Source: Anodontia alba (Eukaryota; Mollusca; Bivalvia; Lucinida; Lucinidae). Taken from it: a DNA stretch of 64,000 bases. Below the pieces are notes generated by a model. That model searched no databases. It was not told the DNA's origin and worked only from the letters and a program-made list of their open reading frames with translations. Position 1 is the first letter of the stretch; every line of letters starts with the position of its first letter. A program made the position numbers and the translations under genes. This document shows, in pieces, positions 21,721-33,052 of the stretch. The stretch spans positions 82,252,263-82,316,262 of the forward strand of contig OZ024831.1 in the NCBI GenBank assembly GCA_964016985.1, given 5' to 3'.

Positions 21721-22062
21721 CCGTATTCGACCTAATTACGGCACATACCCCTATAAGCGCACAGTCAAGCAATTCTGCAGTCTTCAAATTACAGCCAGTG
21801 TACTTTTTGTCTACTTTTTAATAAAGGCATATGTTGTGGCTACCCATTTGAATTGCATCGACTTGTTGATGCAATTCAAATGAGTACCCACAACATATGT
21901 TTTAATAAAGAAAATCAGAAAAAAAATCGGCTAAACACCGAATAAGGCCTTTGCTGATATTTTTAAGGGTATCCTTAGTAGGTAGAGTCATATTTTACCA
22001 CAAGTTTTCCAGTAATTTTGAAAAACCTAGGCCCACAGTGCGGTAATTAGGTCGAGTACGGT
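21721..22062 (+). mobile_element. G-family MITE, reference copy
   Basis: Defines family G: 342 bp, TA-flanked, ends CCGTATTCGACCTAATTACG and CCGTACTCGACCTAATTACC. Core-1 hairpin in the middle (GCATATGTTGTGGCTACCCA ... GAGTACCCACAACATATG). Confidence 0.88.
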
Positions 22063-22100
22063 ATATACAAGTTTTTGAACTGATATGGAAAGATATACTA

Positions 22101-22213
22101 ACAAGAGGCCGATGGGCCAGAACTCCCCCACCTGGGTGGAACCACAACCACATATTTTCGGATATCATGTATCAATATTCCAATATTAGTTCCATTAGCA
22201 ACTATCCAAAATA
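22101..22213 (+). mobile_element. Fragment: 5' end of a minisatellite-carrying element
   Basis: ACAAGAGGCCGATGGGCCAG matches the 5' signature (ACAAGAG plus hairpin) of the element at 33711. Interrupted at 22214 by an H MITE; no tandem interior follows. Confidence 0.55.
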
Positions 22214-22571
22214 CAGTCAAACTACAATGGCTCGAACATCTTTGGGACCATGAAAATTCATTCGAGACATGGGTAGTTCGAGCCACTGAGGATTAATCAT
22301 GGTACCAGATCAGGAAGCAAATAGCGATAATTTAAGGAAATCTTTTCAATTTTCCATACAATAATTGTATGTTGAGTGTACTCATTAGAATTGCCTCGAT
22401 GAGGTGATTCTAATGAGTACACACAACATACAATTCCATGATAAAATAAGAAAAAATCCATAAATATTTGTTTTCTTGAGCTATTGGGAGGACTTTGTTG
22501 GGACTGAAAAAAGAGTTCGAATCATCCAGGGTAAACGAGCCATCCGTGTTCGAGCCACTGAGGTGACACTG
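22214..22571 (-). mobile_element. H-family MITE
   Basis: TA-flanked, 358 bp, inverted relative to 17217. Ends CAGTCAAACTACAATGGCTC and CAGTGTCACCTCAGTGGCTC. Core-1 hairpin with GTGTACTCATTAGAATTGCC. Confidence 0.85.
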
Positions 22572-22801
22572 TAGTGGTATCATTTGAAAGTCCCCTTTTA
22601 ACAAAAACAATTGTAAAAAGTCAGCTACATGAAGTACCTGAACCAGTTCAGATTCAGACTAATTCATTTTTGAACAGTCTACACCCCTGGGCCCTGCCCC
22701 TATCAGTTGGAATATACAGCATACATGTACAAGTCACATAATAAAAACTATTGATGAAGCTATTTTAATGGAAAACTGAGATATTCTTATTCTATGTATA
22801 T

Positions 22802-23002
22802 TTAAACTCTTTGCATGCTGGGTAATTTTGCATGCTTTTTTGTCGTCTGTGGATTTGTTTTTTTTTTAATTTATTTTTCAAAAAAAATCTTTCTGGAATA
22901 CCATCAGAGTGTCAAACAGTCGGGCCTGATCAGTGGGTCCAAACTATTTGCAAAGGTTATCAGCAGATGACAAAAGTCGACACTATCGGGGGTAAGAGTT
23001 AA
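22802..23002 (+). mobile_element. E-family MITE
   Basis: TTAA-bounded. TTTGCATGCTGGGTAATTTT left; GGTTATCAGCAGATGACAAA near the right. The core-2 arm is reduced (CAAACAGTCGGGCCTGATCA). Confidence 0.82.
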
Positions 23003-23013
23003 TAAGGACAAAA

Positions 23014-23229
23014 TTAACCCTTGAAAGTACCAATCACAAATGCAGAAATTCTGGAATTTTTATTTTATTGTTTTCTTTTTATAGATTGTGGAGAAAATAA
23101 GGCCTAGAAGATGATTCACATGAAATGTCAAGCCTTATTTCCTCTAAAAGAGAGGAATTTTCTTTAAAAGATAGAGGAAAAAAGTTTAAAATGTCATCTG
23201 TTACAATTTGCTTGGGACTTTGGATTTAA
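23014..23229 (+). mobile_element. D-family MITE
   Basis: Starts TTAACCCTTGAAAGTACC, 12 bp after the E element. Core-3 arms partly lost (CACATGAAATGTCAAGCC). Right end eroded to GGATTTAAA. Confidence 0.75.
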
Positions 23230-23585
23230 AGTGGGAGTTCACATGTTCTTTATTTAAATGGATATTAAAAAAGATATAATTTAAATAGAAAATAATATAA
23301 GTACAAATCTTTTCAAATCAAAGTTAAGGCATTGAGGATTTGAAACTCTCGATCAATTAAGCAGAAAGTAAGAGCAAAAAAGATTTCTTCACACTCCATG
23401 GAATAACTGAAGATTCTCCTGACAAACTTGTAATGAATAGAAAATGTATTATAGTGGAGGTGAAATGGCAAATAAGAACCGGTTTGTCTGAATGACATTA
23501 ACTGGGCATGAAATTCCAACATTACTGATAGTGTAGAATTACCCTTAGCAACTGTGGGATTACAGTGATCTGTGGGCTTTAAAAC

Positions 23586-23791
23586 TTAACATTCTGGGTA
23601 AAATTTTCAGCAAATGACATATTAAAATAGTTTTCTTATTTTTCCCAGAAATCAGGTTTTGACATTTCATGCAAATTGTCTCCAGTGAAGACAATTTGCA
23701 GTGCATGTCCAATCCAGTTTTCTGGGAAAGTTAAGAAAAAGAACATCAATTTGTCATCTACTGAATTTGTCCATAGTGTGGTACAGGTTAT
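23586..23791 (-). mobile_element. C-family MITE
   Basis: TTAA at the left; right end GTACAGGTTAT abuts the A element. Core-3 hairpin with CTCCAGTGAAGACAATTTGC. Confidence 0.82.
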
Positions 23792-23999
23792 ATAACCCTT
23801 CTCTGCTGAGCAGGACATGCCTGTCTTAGCAAACAGTGTAGATCCAGATCAGTTGGCTTCTGAAGCCAACTGATCTGGATCTGCACTGTTTGTCATTAAA
23901 TATGCGAATTTCTATCAAAAACCCGGATCAAGTAATCTGACTGGCTGGAAATTAGGAGCGCGCGTGACTTCTTAATTTGTTCAGCATGAGAAGGGTTAA
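23792..23999 (+). mobile_element. A-family MITE
   Basis: Left end TATAACCCTTCTCTGCTGAG, right end AGAAGGGTTAA. Hairpin GATCAGTTGGCTTC/GAAGCCAACTGATC has a minimal loop. Confidence 0.82.
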
Positions 24000-24059
24000 A
24001 CATTTGAAGTGAGCCCTGAAGACCCATTTACACTAGTTAATCTCCAGTCACAGTATTTC

Positions 24060-24258
24060 TTAACCTTACAACCCTCTGGGTTAATTCAGCAGAAGACAAG
24101 TTGATGTATTTTTTTTTTCTTATTATTTTATTTCAGAAAATAGGTTTTGAAAGTTAATGCAAAGTTTGCATGAAAGGGCAAAGTCTGCTTCCTGGGAAAA
24201 AATGACAATTTAAAAATATATTCAAAATGGCCTGTAGAATATTTTACCCTGCTAGCCT
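24060..24258 (+). mobile_element. C-family MITE, degenerate
   Basis: TTAACCTTACAACCCTCTGG left; right end eroded (TTTTACCCTGCTAGCC). Core-3 arms shortened. Confidence 0.65.
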
Positions 24259-24298
24259 TGGACCCAATATACACTGGTCTAGTAACTATGGTACAGGT

Positions 24299-24410
24299 AT
24301 TGTATCTGATCTAATTACCGCACATACCCATATAAGCGCACACTCATGAAATTCCGTAGTCTTATTACAGCCAGTGTACTTTTTATTTACTTAATAAGGT
24401 CGAATACGGT
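24299..24410 (+). mobile_element. G-family deletion derivative lacking the hairpin
   Basis: Keeps the left third (ATCTGATCTAATTACCGCAC through CCAGTGTACTTTTT) and only the last bases of the right end (GGTCGAATACGG/TA). The core-1 hairpin and right half are gone. Confidence 0.72.
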
Positions 24411-25316
24411 ATTTATTGGAAATAGGTTGTCGTGGCTGAGTTTTCATAATTTTGTATGATGATGTTTAAATGCTCATTTCTCATTTATTTCTCCAAATAT
24501 CTGAGATTTGTTTTCAAAAAGCAATAGTTCAATATCTTACTTTTAAGACTGCAACATTATATTTAAGGAAAATTAAATGTTTTTTTGTAAACATCAACAA
24601 GAAACCTAGGTACCCATTTTAGGTATTTTCGGCACTTTTAGCAGAAAATCATCAGAAATTCACCCAAAATGATGGTATAACTTCAATTTTATTAATTGTG
24701 ACTTAACATTTTAGTTTAAACACATTTATTAACATTTTTCAACCAAACCTCTTAAAAACAATTTATTAAAACTTCAGTTATTATCCAAAATCATTTTTGA
24801 AGACCATAGTGCTGTAAAATAGCACTAAAATTAAGCCAAGACAACATATTTTGGCAGTTCCATTAGTGACAAGTCTGGGTATTATTAAGTCCGAGTGCTA
24901 GCTAAGGATTAAACTATTACTCCATCTCAACATATATCACAAAAAATATGAGAGTGTCAAGATGTCTAAAGAACCAAAAGGGAAAAATGAAATTTCATGT
25001 TTCATGTTTTTGATCTTGAAAAAAAAAAAAGTTTCATACAAAAATGTATTTACTTTACAAAACCTTGCACTGTGCTGCAAAAGTGGTGAATTTGAGGTTT
25101 GAAGTCATTGAGTTGATCATTTATACTGATTTTAATGATCTCATTTCTGAACAAACAGTTATAAAATGCATGTTTGCATGTGCAAAGAGAAGTTTCTGTA
25201 TATTTCTATTGATATAAAAAATCAAACAGAAATTGAACAGTAAAGTGAAAATGCCATTCCAAAATACTTGAACTGGAAACCAGTCAAAGTGTTGAAACAC
25301 ACCTGACCTCCATGAT
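24411..25316. other. No recognised gene or repeat
   Basis: About 0.9 kb of AT-rich sequence without credible frames. Confidence 0.4.
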
Positions 25317-25520
25317 TTAATACTTCTCCTGCTGAACCCGGATATGCCCTGCCTTTGCAAACAGTGTAGATCCAGATCAGTTGACTTCTGATCTGGATCT
25401 GCACTGTTTGCCATTCAGTACTTGAATTTGTATCATCAACGTGGATCAAGTAAGTAAACTCACTGGCTGAAAATTAGAAGTCACATGGCATCTTAATTTA
25501 TTCAGCATGACAAGGGTTAA
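25317..25520 (+). mobile_element. A-family MITE
   Basis: TTAA-bounded, 204 bp. Hairpin shortened (GATCAGTTGACTTCTGATCT). Confidence 0.83.
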
Positions 25521-25574
25521 CGTTTAATATGCAGATTTATTAGATGTTTGAAAACTCATATGAAGATTACTGAT

Positions 25575-25848
25575 GAGGCCTAATTGTCCACACAAACCAG
25601 CCTGACCAAGAAACTTGACAGATCAGTGGTTTTCAGTTTTGTGTGTTCATTGCTCTCAAGGGTCATTCTTTTTAGCCTCTATCTTCTCCACAGCTGGTGT
25701 TACTGCTATGTGGTTGCCATAAAACTTCCTCCTGTACTTCACTATAGTGTAGTTTATATTTTCTGGTCCTTAGTGGTCATTCAGCCCATTCTGGCATTTT
25801 TGAAAACTTGTTATTACAAGGGTCACTGATGAGGTTTAACTGGCCGAA
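25575..25848 (+). repeat. Dispersed repeat R, copy 2
   Basis: Collinear with 8285-8534. A second partial unit continues at 26152-26260 beyond the SINE (CTTGACACGTCAGCTGTTTT), so R was at least dimeric here before the SINE landed. Confidence 0.65.
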
Positions 25849-26151
25849 GGCCTCGGTGGCTCAATTGGATGCGCCGTCCGACTGGAGACCAGGAGATTGC
25901 GGGTTCAACCCCCGCCGAGGTCGGCAACATTCTTTCGTGGAGATTGATCATGAAATATTTTCTACGGTCATTCTCTCCCTTCCGCTGATTCCAGAAGGGC
26001 AGTTGTAAGTTTCTGGCGAAAGAACATGCACAATGCTGGTTAACCGCTTAGAGGACTAAGCCTGCCCAGTAAACGTGTGGTTAGGTAAACTAACTGCGCT
26101 CGACATGACCCCATTGGGTTGACTGGGCTGTAAAACCTCAACACAAACAAA
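25849..26151 (+). mobile_element. tRNA-derived SINE, reference copy
   Basis: 303 bp. tRNA-like head with A box TGGCTCAATTGGA (25857-25869) and B box GGGTTCAACC (25901-25910) closing on CCGCCGAGGTC. The body has CATTCTTTCGTGGAGATTGA and GGTTAACCGCTTAGAGGACT; the tail is CTCAACACAAACAAAAA. Target duplications AACTGGCCGAA (25838-25848) and AACTGGCTGAA (26152-26162). Pol III transcription and LINE-dependent retroposition are expected from the class. Confidence 0.9.
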
Positions 26152-26366
26152 AACTGGCTGAAACTAGCTAGTCTGACCCAGAAAACTTGACACGTCAGCT
26201 GTTTTCAGTTTTGTGAAAGTGTTCATTGCTTCAAAGGGTCATTTTTTTTTTTTTCTAGAAATCTATTCATGGATTCTGTTCACACCTATTTGACCATTTC
26301 TTTTTCAGAGCTCCAGATAATTATTTTTGTCAGAGCTTCAGATACGAAAAGTTACATCTAAGTAAA

Positions 26367-26492
26367 TATTTTTTTATATATCTCCATAAAAAACATATGT
26401 TATGGGTGATTATCAGAAGTGCCCCAGTGAGGCACTTCTTATAAGTACTGACAACTTTATGTTTTGTGTAGAAAATATATAAGGAAAATATC
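26367..26492. mobile_element. F palindromic MITE
   Basis: AACATATGTTATGGGTGATT left, GTGCCCCAGTGAGGCACTTC centre; right arm diverged. Confidence 0.68.
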
Positions 26493-26547
26493 AATACCTT
26501 AAATTTTTTTTTTTTTTAAATCACCATATCTGGAGCTTTGGTTCCCA

Positions 26548-26566
26548 CCCCCCCCCCCCCCCCCCC
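26548..26566 (+). repeat. Poly-C tract (19 C)
   Basis: Uninterrupted run of 19 C, preceded by an 11-T run near 26507-26517. Confidence 0.95.
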
Positions 26567-26594
26567 AAAGCAACCCCGCTATACTTTGTATCAC

Positions 26595-26841
26595 ATAATC
26601 CCTTAAAGCGCCAAGAAAAACTGCATCTGAAAATGTCGTCTGTTTAATGTCATCTGCTGAATATTCTTGCGAATTTTTTAAACCTATTTTTGCATACAGG
26701 CAAATGGTGTGGACCCAGATCAGACTGCTCCTAAAGGAGCAGTTTGATCTGGGTCCCCACTGTTTGCAAAAATGACTTTTAAAATCACAAGCAGATGACA
26801 AAGCAGACGACAACTGTTGTGATTGGCAGCTTAAGGGTTAT
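26595..26841 (-). mobile_element. B-family MITE
   Basis: Inverted relative to 6307. Both TTAA ends decayed (TAATCCCTTAAAGCGCC, TTAAGGGTTAT). Hairpin GGACCCAGATCAGACTGCTC kept. Confidence 0.8.
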
Positions 26842-26867
26842 CAGTGTTTATCAACAGTTTTCTCTTA

Positions 26868-27096
26868 CACATCGTAGTCTGGAGACCCCTAAAAGGGTAA
26901 TTGGCAAACACAGCAGACCCAGATCAGATGCTGCAGAACATGGTGTCTGATCAGGGTATCCACTGTTTGCAAACATTTCAACCATTTTTCTCTAGGAATG
27001 TCTAAATCTCATATCCCGACGTACCTAAAATTGAAATTGGACTCTTATAGTACATATATAGTGTGGGGGATTCTATTCAGTCCACAATGGGCTAAT
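26868..27096 (+). mobile_element. J-family MITE
   Basis: TAGTCTGGAGACCCCTAAAA left; core 2 with CAGATCAGATGCTGCAGAAC; ATATATAGTGTGGGGGATTC right. Confidence 0.72.
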
Positions 27097-27348
27097 GACA
27101 GCAAAGGAAAACACCATTATTTTTGCAGGTTTTATCAATGTATAAACACCAGTGAATCACTAAGAATTTGAGTAAAGCTCGAAGGGCTTAAGTAAATTTT
27201 GTGAGTGATTTGAAGGAGTTTACACATGAATAAAATCTACAAAAATAATAATTTATTCCTTATAGTTCCAACTTTGTCATCAAAATGTTACAGATTTTGC
27301 AATCTTTTGAGAAGGCAGAAGGAAAGTGGATCCGATGGATTCCTGCTC

Positions 27349-29173
27349 TGGGCCCAGTTGTTCAAAGCTAACAACATCAGTAATTAACGATTTGTTAGAA
27401 TTTACATTGAGTGATACGCAAATATGCTGAAATTTTTTGCTGAAAAAAAAATGAGTAGCTTTTGCAGCTACTCACATTTTTTCAGCAAAAAATATCAGAA
27501 TACTGTATATTGAACAGCTAAAACAGTTAATACAAGAGCTGTCGTAGGACAGCGTAGCTCGCCTGCTTGGTACATTTTATATTGTAACATTTTTATTATT
27601 AAGAAATTCAAAATGTATAATAATAATAAAACACAAACCCAAAAGGCAAAATCACTGAAGCATGAAATATAGGTCACAATGACCTAGATATAGTAAGTGG
27701 TCATTCCTTGGGTCACATGGAAGTAATATCCCAGGTGTGACATTTATCCAACAAATAGTATTCAAGATATAAGGCAAAAATCACTGAACCATGAAATATA
27801 GGTCACACCAACAGAGATATATTTTGACGTCAGTAATCGGGTCACAAGGAACTAATATCCCAGGTGTGACATTTATCCAACAAATAGTATTCAAGATATA
27901 AGGCAAAATCACTGAACCATGAAATATAGGTCACACCAACAGAGATATATTTTGACGTCAATAATCGGGTCACAAGGAACTAATATCCCAGGTGTGACAT
28001 TTATCCAACAAATAGTATTCAAGATAAAAGGCAAAATCACTGAACCATGAAATATAGGTCACACCAACAGAGATATATTTTTACGTCAATAATCGGGTCA
28101 CAAGGAACTAATATCCCAGGTGTGACATTTATCCAACAAATAGTATTCAAGATATAAGGCATCATCACTGAACCATGAAATATAGGTCACAATGACCTAG
28201 ATATAGTAAGTGGTCATTCATTGGGTCACATGGAAGTAATATCCCAGGTGTGACATTTATCCAACAAATAGTATTAGAGATATAAGGCAAAATCACTGAA
28301 CCATGAAATATAGGTCACACCAACAGAGATATATTTTGACGTCAATAATCGGGTCACAAGGAACTAATATCCCAGGTGTGACATTTATCCAACAAATAGT
28401 ATTCAAGATATGAGGCAAAATCACTGAACCCTGAAATATAGGTCACAATGACCTAGATATAGTAAGTGGTCATTCATTGGGTCATATGGAAGTAATATCC
28501 CAGGTGTGACATTTATCCAACAAATAGTATTCAAGATATAAGGCAAAATCACTGGACCGTGAAATCTAGGTGACCTGGACCGTAAAATGTAGGTCACCAT
28601 AACCTTCACTCTCTTACACTTAAACCGATGTCACATAGTTAGCTGATGTATAACCAGTTGTGTCTATAACCTGTAGGCATATAAGATTTTACAAATGTGT
28701 CCTAGATTTTGACCCCTAGCCCCACTCCAAGGCCCACCCTGAGGTATGAACCCAGGGGTATGTTCTTTTGGAATCTCAGAAGACTCCTCCAGGTACCCAA
28801 ATTCTAAATATGAATGCTCTATGAGGAGTGAAAGTCAAGATATAAGAATTTGAAAAACTTTAACACAGTATTACAAAGGTGTCCTAGATTCTGACCCCTA
28901 GCCCCACCCAGGGGCATGAACCCAGGGGCTTATTCTCTTGGAATCTCAGAAGACCCTCCAAGGTACCTAAGTTCCAAATTTGATGCCTCTGTGAGGAGTG
29001 ACTGTTGAGATATAAGCATTTGAAAAACTTTAACGCAGTGTGACGGGAACGGGAACGCAAACGCGGACGACCGGGGTGACTACAATAGCTCTCCTTGTAC
29101 TTCGTACAGGCGAGCTAAAAATGACCCCTAATGAGCTCGTTAAGCTAACAAAGCTTTGAACAACTAGCCCTGG
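27349..29173 (+). mobile_element. N-family MITE split by a minisatellite element
   Basis: 27349-27531 and 29121-29173 are the two parts of an N element (compare 9527-9778): CTGGGCCCAGTTGTTCAAAG ... ACAGTTAAT, then ATGACCCCTAATGAGCTCGT ... CAACTAGCCCTGG. The 27532-29120 insertion separates them. Confidence 0.85.
27532..29120 (+). mobile_element. Minisatellite-carrying element, ends defined by nesting
   Basis: 5' end ACAAGAGCTGTCGTAGGACA (hairpin CTGTC/GACAG) then GCTCGCCTG. 3' end TTGTACTTCGTACAGGCGAG then CTAAAA; GTAC-TTC-GTAC is a hairpin and CAGGCGAGC pairs with the 5' GCTCGCCTG. About eight units of about 128 bp with CACTGAACCATGAAATATAG, ATATCCCAGGTGTGACATTT and CCAACAAATAGTATTCAAGA, then a non-repeated 3' part (28600-29090). 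Ends are exact because the N MITE resumes on both sides. Noncoding. Confidence 0.82.
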
Positions 29174-29338
29174 ACTTTTCCTTCAACCAATCAAATTGGC
29201 AATTTGCGTGAAATCAGTATATTGCGTGAAATGTGTATAAAGATAAGAAGTCGGAATTATTAAATCTTTGAGGACAAATAGGAACAGTCTCTACTTTGTT
29301 CCTAGATTAATAGCTTTCACATAGATTGTTTTTAACTA

Positions 29339-29483
29339 TTAACCCTTGTCCTGCAGAACCCTGGATCTGCACTTTTTATCATCGAGTATGTGAATTTATA
29401 TCAACAATCTTTTAAGTAATCTGATTGGCTGACAATTAGAAATGGGTGTGGCATCTTAATTTATTCAGTATGACAAGGGTTAA
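29339..29483 (+). mobile_element. A-family MITE with deleted hairpin arm
   Basis: 145 bp, TTAA-bounded. Jumps from GAACCCT to GGATCTGCACTT, losing the left arm and loop at a GGAT microhomology. Confidence 0.8.
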
Positions 29484-29570
29484 AGGGCTAAGCAAACTTG
29501 CAGCAAAGGACATTCTCATTTTTTTCTCAATGTCATCTGCTGCAGCTGTGATTGGCATTTTTAGGGTTAA
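29480..29570 (-). mobile_element. D-family short derivative
   Basis: Shares its left TTAA with the preceding A element; right end GCAGCTGTGATTGGCATTTT then TAGGGTTAA. Core-3 hairpin absent. Confidence 0.65.
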
Positions 29571-29717
29571 AATACCACTGAAGGAGTCCATTGGGTACTT
29601 TGATAACCTTTAGTGGGCCTTCATAAACTAGGATACATTTGTCTAACAATTATATCAGAATGTACCAAACATACAGTTGCATTCCATCAAACACAGCTTC
29701 TTAAAGGGACCAGGCAT

Positions 29718-29960
29718 TTAATCCTTAAACTGCCAATCACAACAATTGTCATCTGCTATGTCATCTGCTTGTGATTTTAAGTCATTTTTGCAAACAGTGT
29801 GGACCCAGATCAGACTGCCCCTCTGGGAGCAGACTGATCAGGGTCCACACTGTTTGCCTGTATGCAAAAGTAGGTTTGAAAAGTTTGCAAGAATATTCAG
29901 CAGATGACATAAACAGACGACATTTTCAGATGCAGGTTTTCTTGGCATTTTAAGGGTTAA
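29718..29960 (+). mobile_element. B-family MITE
   Basis: TTAA-bounded, 243 bp. Hairpin GTGGACCCAGATCAGACTGC kept, loop CCCCTCTGGGAG. Confidence 0.86.
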
Positions 29961-30195
29961 TTACTTTTCCATAGGCTTCCATTATAGCATTTGACTAAAT
30001 TCTGACGACTTCCAAGTTTCGTCTCAAAGTTTAGTCTTAGACAAAATACTTCACAAGAAAAAGGGGTCTATCAGCATGTTTTGGCACATTTTTGCCCTTG
30101 AACACATATTTCGGTGAAAATTTAACAAAGGAAAATAAGAAGCTTGCTAGGTTTCCTTTTTCAACAATAGCATACTAAAATTATCATAAACAAAT

Positions 30196-30365
30196 TTAAC
30201 CTTACCACTCTATGCATATTCAGCAGATGACAAATTGATAATATTTTTTTTTATTATTTTTCACAGAAAATAAGCTTTGCAGCTTCATGCAAATTGTCTC
30301 CAGAGGAATAAGGAAAATATTTTAAAATGTCTGCTGAAATTTTTATCCCCAGTGCTAAGCTTTAA
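30196..30365 (+). mobile_element. C-family MITE lacking one hairpin arm
   Basis: TTAA-bounded. CATGCAAATTGTCTCCAGAG passes directly to AATAAGGAAAATATTT, so the right arm is deleted. A degenerate D element (about 30390-30518, CACATGAAATATCAAGTC) follows. Confidence 0.72.
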
Positions 30366-30620
30366 GTTTGGTAGAAAAACATAAGGAAGAGAATAATGTG
30401 GAGATAATTGCATAATGCAGACCATTCACATGAAATATCAAGTCAAACTTCCTTTAAAAGATAATAAAAAAAATCAGAATGACATCCACTTCAGTTTTGC
30501 TTGGCACTTTGAGGTTCAAACCTGTCAGTCTATCCACTTATTCATGGCCAGTGTTAGTTCAAGTTTTAGTATGGCAGTCATTGGGTAAAAATAGTTAGAA
30601 CTTTACAAAATGAAAATGAA

Positions 30621-30834
30621 TTAAACCCTTGTCCTGCTGAGCCCAATATACCCTGCCTTTGCAAACAGTGTAGATCCAGATCAGTTGGCTTCTTCAGAAG
30701 TCAACTGATCTTGATCTGCACTGTTTGCCATCAAGTATGTGAATTTATAGCAACAATTCAGATAAAGCAAATATGATTGGCTGAAAATTAGAAGTGGGTG
30801 TGGCATCTTAATTTATTCAGCAGGACAAGGGTTA
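30621..30834 (+). mobile_element. A-family MITE
   Basis: Left TTAAACCCTTGTCCTGCTGA; right end decayed (AAGGGTTAT). Hairpin GATCAGTTGGCTTCTTCAGA. Confidence 0.83.
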
Positions 30835-31065
30835 TAACCTATATACTTATAAATGGCTTACAATAATTCAGTCACCTGCAGCTCTGTAAGAGCTTGGTCA
30901 ATACTATCAGGGCTGTGGGATATAACCCTTGTTTATTCAACAGTCACTGTATTTGTTCAACATGTGGGCTTCATTTGTTCAACATGTGGGCTTCTTTATG
31001 GTTTCAGAATACATGTAGTATTCTAAATAGTGTGCATAACTCCAGAACAGTTGCTTTTATATTGA

Positions 31066-31392
31066 TATTTTTCTTACATCTCCACGAAAACATATGCGGA
31101 GGTGTAGACCGGCTCCAGTCTCCAGTGACAAAATACTTTTTTCTTATAATCTGTTTAATAATCCACTAAAATAAAACCAAAGTAATGTCAAGACTATAAA
31201 GGCTGGTCACTAGTGACCAGCCTTTATAGTCATGATGCTTTTTTTTTTCTTTTTTTTTTTTTTTTTTAATTTAGTGGATTATCAAACAGGAATATGAGAA
31301 AAAATATTTAGTCACTGGAGACTGGAGCCAGTCTAGCTGAGGTGCTTCTAATGGTTACCAACATGTTTTCATGGAGAAATAAGAAAACTAAC
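31066..31392. mobile_element. F palindrome split by the S element
   Basis: Left part TTCTTACATCTCCACGAAAA, right part GAGGTGCTTCTAATGGTTAC then GAGAAATAAG; S (31107-31333) lies between. Confidence 0.68.
31107..31333. mobile_element. S palindromic element (TA type)
   Basis: 227 bp, TA-flanked. Inverted ends GACCGGCTCCAGTCTCCAGT / GACTGGCTCCAGTCTCCAGT, then AATCCACTAAA arms. A central perfect palindrome GGCTGGTCACTAGTGACCAG. Contains a long T run (31230-31268). Confidence 0.75.
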
Positions 31393-31419
31393 CTGGATAC
31401 TCCTCCTACCTGCAGGGAT

Positions 31420-32376
31420 GAGAATAGTCGCTAAAAATCAATCCTGAAATCTAAAAGTTATGGCACGCACACAATTTTTTAGCAGAGTTATCTTCCTTGT
31501 TCATGAAACACAGTCTCGATACAATTTAGCCATCTGTAAAGTTTCATATATATATTACATGGTTTAGGAGTTATGAGCCAGATACTACATTGATTTTAGG
31601 CAAGGGGTGTAATTAAAAACCAAATTAGCCAGAGATGTCTTCCTTGTTTCCAAAATATCATCTTGATATGATTTAGCCATCTGTCAAGTTTCATAAATAC
31701 ATTCCATAATGTGAAGTTTCATGACTGTATTCCATATAGTTTAGGAGTTATGAGCCAAACTTGAAGACAGCATAAGGCTTCATGGATTTTAGGCATGGGG
31801 AGTTAATTCAAAAACTAAATTAGTAAGAGTTGTCTTCCTTGTTTGTGACACATTGTCTTAATATGATTTAGCCAATCTATCAAGTGTCATGAATATCTTA
31901 CGAGTTATGTGCTGCAAACAAACTTTCAGCATTACACTACATGAATTTAAAGCAAGAGGGATAACTCCAAAACCAACATAGCCAGAGTTGTCTTTTTTGT
32001 TTGCAACACATTACCTTGATATGATTAAGCCATCTGTGAAGTTTTATGAATATCTTCCATATGGTTTAGGAGTTATAGCCCCAACACAATTTCTTAGCAC
32101 GCAAGCACGGCTGGACAGGGGGTAAAGAGTTTTGGCCTGGACACAATTCAAAAACTGAATTAGCCAGAGTTGTCTTCCTTGTTTGCAACACATTGTCTCG
32201 ATATGATTTACCCATCTGTGAAGTTTCACGAATATATTCCATATGGTTTAGGAGTTAAGAGCCTGACAGGAATGCACGGACAGATGGACGGACGCACTCA
32301 CGTCAAGATGGATAGACAGACAGGGGTAAAACTTAATGCCCTTCCACCATTCTTTGAATGGGCAGGGGCATAAAAA
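31420..32376 (+). mobile_element. Minisatellite-carrying element, GGGGCATAAAAA end
   Basis: About five units of about 165 bp with ATGGTTTAGGAGTTATGAGC, GAGTTGTCTTCCTTGTTT and ATATGATTTAGCCATCTGT. The 3' end has GACAGATGGACGGACGCACT then GGGCAGGGGCATAAAAA. The left boundary is approximate. Confidence 0.68.
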
Positions 32377-32692
32377 TTTCAGCATCAAACTTGCACATGC
32401 ACATCTTCAATATGTCTGTAACATATACACAATGTTTTGGACAGTTACAGTGAATAGGGTAAAAGAAGTTGATTTCAGGTTTTAAGGGTTTACTATATTA
32501 TACATTCCTGCTTTTGTCCAGGAATTTAATATATTATCTACACAAAAATGGTAGACATATATGAGGAAAAGATGGAAAACTGCCAATCACCCTATTTAAC
32601 AATTTATATGGAAAAACATATTGTTTATAATCCGACCATAGTACAGCCATAGCTCCAAATAAGCACTTTTTTTTATCTGAAAAGTATTGATA

Positions 32693-33051
32693 CCGTATTC
32701 AACCTAATTACCTCTGTGCACTTTGGTTTTTCAAACTTACTGGGAACACTTATTTTTGGTAAAATATGTACCTACTAAGGGTACACCATAAAAAAGATCA
32801 GATAAGGACTTATTTGATGATGATTGCGCGATTTTTCTGATTTTCTTTATAAATGCATATTCTTTATAAATGGATGTGTTGTGGGTACTCATTTGAATTG
32901 CACCGACAAGTCGATGCAATTCAAATGAGTACCCACAACATATGCCTTTATAAATAAGTAGACAAAAAGTACACTGCCTGCAATCTGAAGGTTACAAAAT
33001 CGCTTGACTGTGCACTTATAGGAATATGTGCGGTAATTAGGTTCAATACTG
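32693..33051 (-). mobile_element. G-family MITE
   Basis: Inverted relative to 21721. CCGTATTCAACCTAATTACC left; right end decayed. Core-1 hairpin GTGGGTACTCATTTGAATTG with a perfect stem. Confidence 0.85.
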
Positions 33052-33052
33052 T

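Noticed and set aside
25849..25925. A true tRNA gene
   Set aside because: A and B boxes are present, but the unit continues into a 300-bp body with target duplications and has sister copies, so it is a SINE head.
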